NCBI GenBank assembly: GCA_015494375.1
Contig: WGBL01000452.1
Coordinates: 1 to 6,470 of the forward strand
DNA length: 6,470 nt
Source: Hyphomicrobiales bacterium
GTDB taxonomy: Bacteria > Pseudomonadota > Alphaproteobacteria > Rhizobiales > S144-23
Reading direction: 5' to 3'
Part shown: piece by piece, positions 6,303 to 6,470 of the stretch
Layout: the number at the start of each line of letters is the position of its first letter
Numbering within the stretch: the stretch's first letter is position 1
The notes under the pieces: generated by a model
Database searches by the model: none
Told to the model about the DNA's origin: nothing
Seen by the model: the letters and a program-made list of their open reading frames with translations, nothing else
Position numbers and translations under genes: made by a program

Positions 6303-6317
6303 TTCTCGAGCCTTTCT
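6303..6317 (-). promoter_or_regulatory. Shared upstream 15-mer, copy 1 (before the TAXI protein gene)
   Basis: AGAAAGGCTCGAGAA on the minus strand matches the element at 2386-2372 at 14 of 15 positions. It ends 44 bases before the TAXI protein ATG. Part of it also forms the 6311-6326 hairpin. Confidence 0.3.
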
Positions 6318-6326
6318 CATGAAAGG
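6311..6326 (-). other. Leader hairpin close to the TAXI protein gene
   Basis: CCTTTC and GAAAGG pair in a 6-bp stem with a 4-base loop (TCAT on the plus strand), about 50 bases before the TAXI protein start. It could be part of the 5' untranslated leader. No T-run follows on the minus strand. Confidence 0.35.
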
Positions 6327-6330
6327 GACG

Positions 6331-6352
6331 CCTTCTCAGATTAGCGAGAAGG
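6331..6352 (-). other. Leader hairpin, possibly the end structure of the upstream gene
   Basis: CCTTCTC (6331-6337) and GAGAAGG (6346-6352) make a perfect 7-bp stem with an 8-base loop. It lies about 25 bases after the probable stop of the upstream gene. It lacks a T-run, so intrinsic termination is unlikely. The loop bases AGATTAG are complementary to CTAATCT at 6377-6383, which allows a loop contact or alternative fold. Confidence 0.4.
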
Positions 6353-6376
6353 ACGCCGGAACGAAATTGAGAAAAC

Positions 6377-6470
6377 CTAATCTTTTTCGTGAGCGCTGCT
6401 TGAGTTGCAGGCATTGTCGCGCGCGTTGTCCGCACTCTCGGCCAGCGCCTTTGCCAGGGCATCGCTGAGG
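6377..6470 (-). CDS. C-terminal end of an upstream gene, function unknown (partial)
   Basis: The minus strand from the window edge reads 30 codons ending LSDALAKALAESADNAR...SSSAHEKD and a TAG at 6379-6377. The Ala/Leu-rich helical start, the polar tail and mostly G or C third positions look like the C-terminus of a real protein. All three minus frames are open over this short stretch, so the choice rests on composition alone. No family can be assigned. The gap of 118 bases to the TAXI start leaves it open whether it belongs to the same operon. Confidence 0.4.
   Translation of the reverse strand, partial: LSDALAKALAESADNARDNACNSSSAHEKD

Noticed and set aside
6259..6462. N-terminal extension of the TAXI protein to an ATG at 6462
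   Set aside because: The signal peptide must be N-terminal, and a strong SD precedes ATG 6258. The extension is Arg-rich and unlike the family.
5263..6468. Open reading frame of 401 codons on the plus strand
   Set aside because: Antisense to the TAXI protein gene, which has a signal peptide and family motifs on the minus strand.

Overview
The window is GC-rich bacterial DNA. The protein families and the coding style (a TAXI-type TRAP transporter with a fused permease, and a CaiB/BaiF CoA-transferase of the SUGCT type) suggest a proteobacterium, most likely an alphaproteobacterium. That placement is an inference and the genus cannot be read from the window. All convincing genes lie on the minus strand, so the operon reads from high to low coordinates. 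The long open frames on the plus strand are antisense shadows caused by high GC.

Layout in transcription order: (1) 6470-6377, probably the last 30 codons of an upstream gene of unknown function. (2) 6376-6259, a leader with two short hairpins and a strong Shine-Dalgarno (SD) sequence. (3) 6258-5218, a TAXI-family periplasmic solute-binding protein with a clear signal peptide. (4) 5217-4697, a 521-base gap with no convincing gene. It holds a 10-bp perfect hairpin, an overlapping 9-bp inverted repeat that would compete with it, and a 33-bp tandem repeat. (5) 4696-2444, a fused TRAP permease (small DctQ-like plus large DctM-like parts). (6) 2347-983, a family III CoA-transferase whose best start is a GTG behind a strong SD. 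(7) 976-1, a protein with the acyl-CoA dehydrogenase fold, cut by the window edge after 325 codons.

The genes fit one pathway: a small anionic acid is bound in the periplasm, imported by the Na+- or H+-coupled TRAP permease, activated by CoA transfer (probably from succinyl-CoA), and acted on by a flavoprotein of the acyl-CoA dehydrogenase fold. The flavoprotein has an Arg at residue 84 and a Gln where isovaleryl-CoA dehydrogenase has its catalytic Glu. Both features are described for 3-sulfinopropionyl-CoA desulfinase of Advenella, a non-dehydrogenase member of the fold. The most interesting reading is therefore a TAXI-TRAP-fed pathway for 3-sulfinopropionate or a related succinate-like acid. 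An ordinary dicarboxylyl-CoA dehydrogenase remains possible, because the second diagnostic residue lies outside the window.
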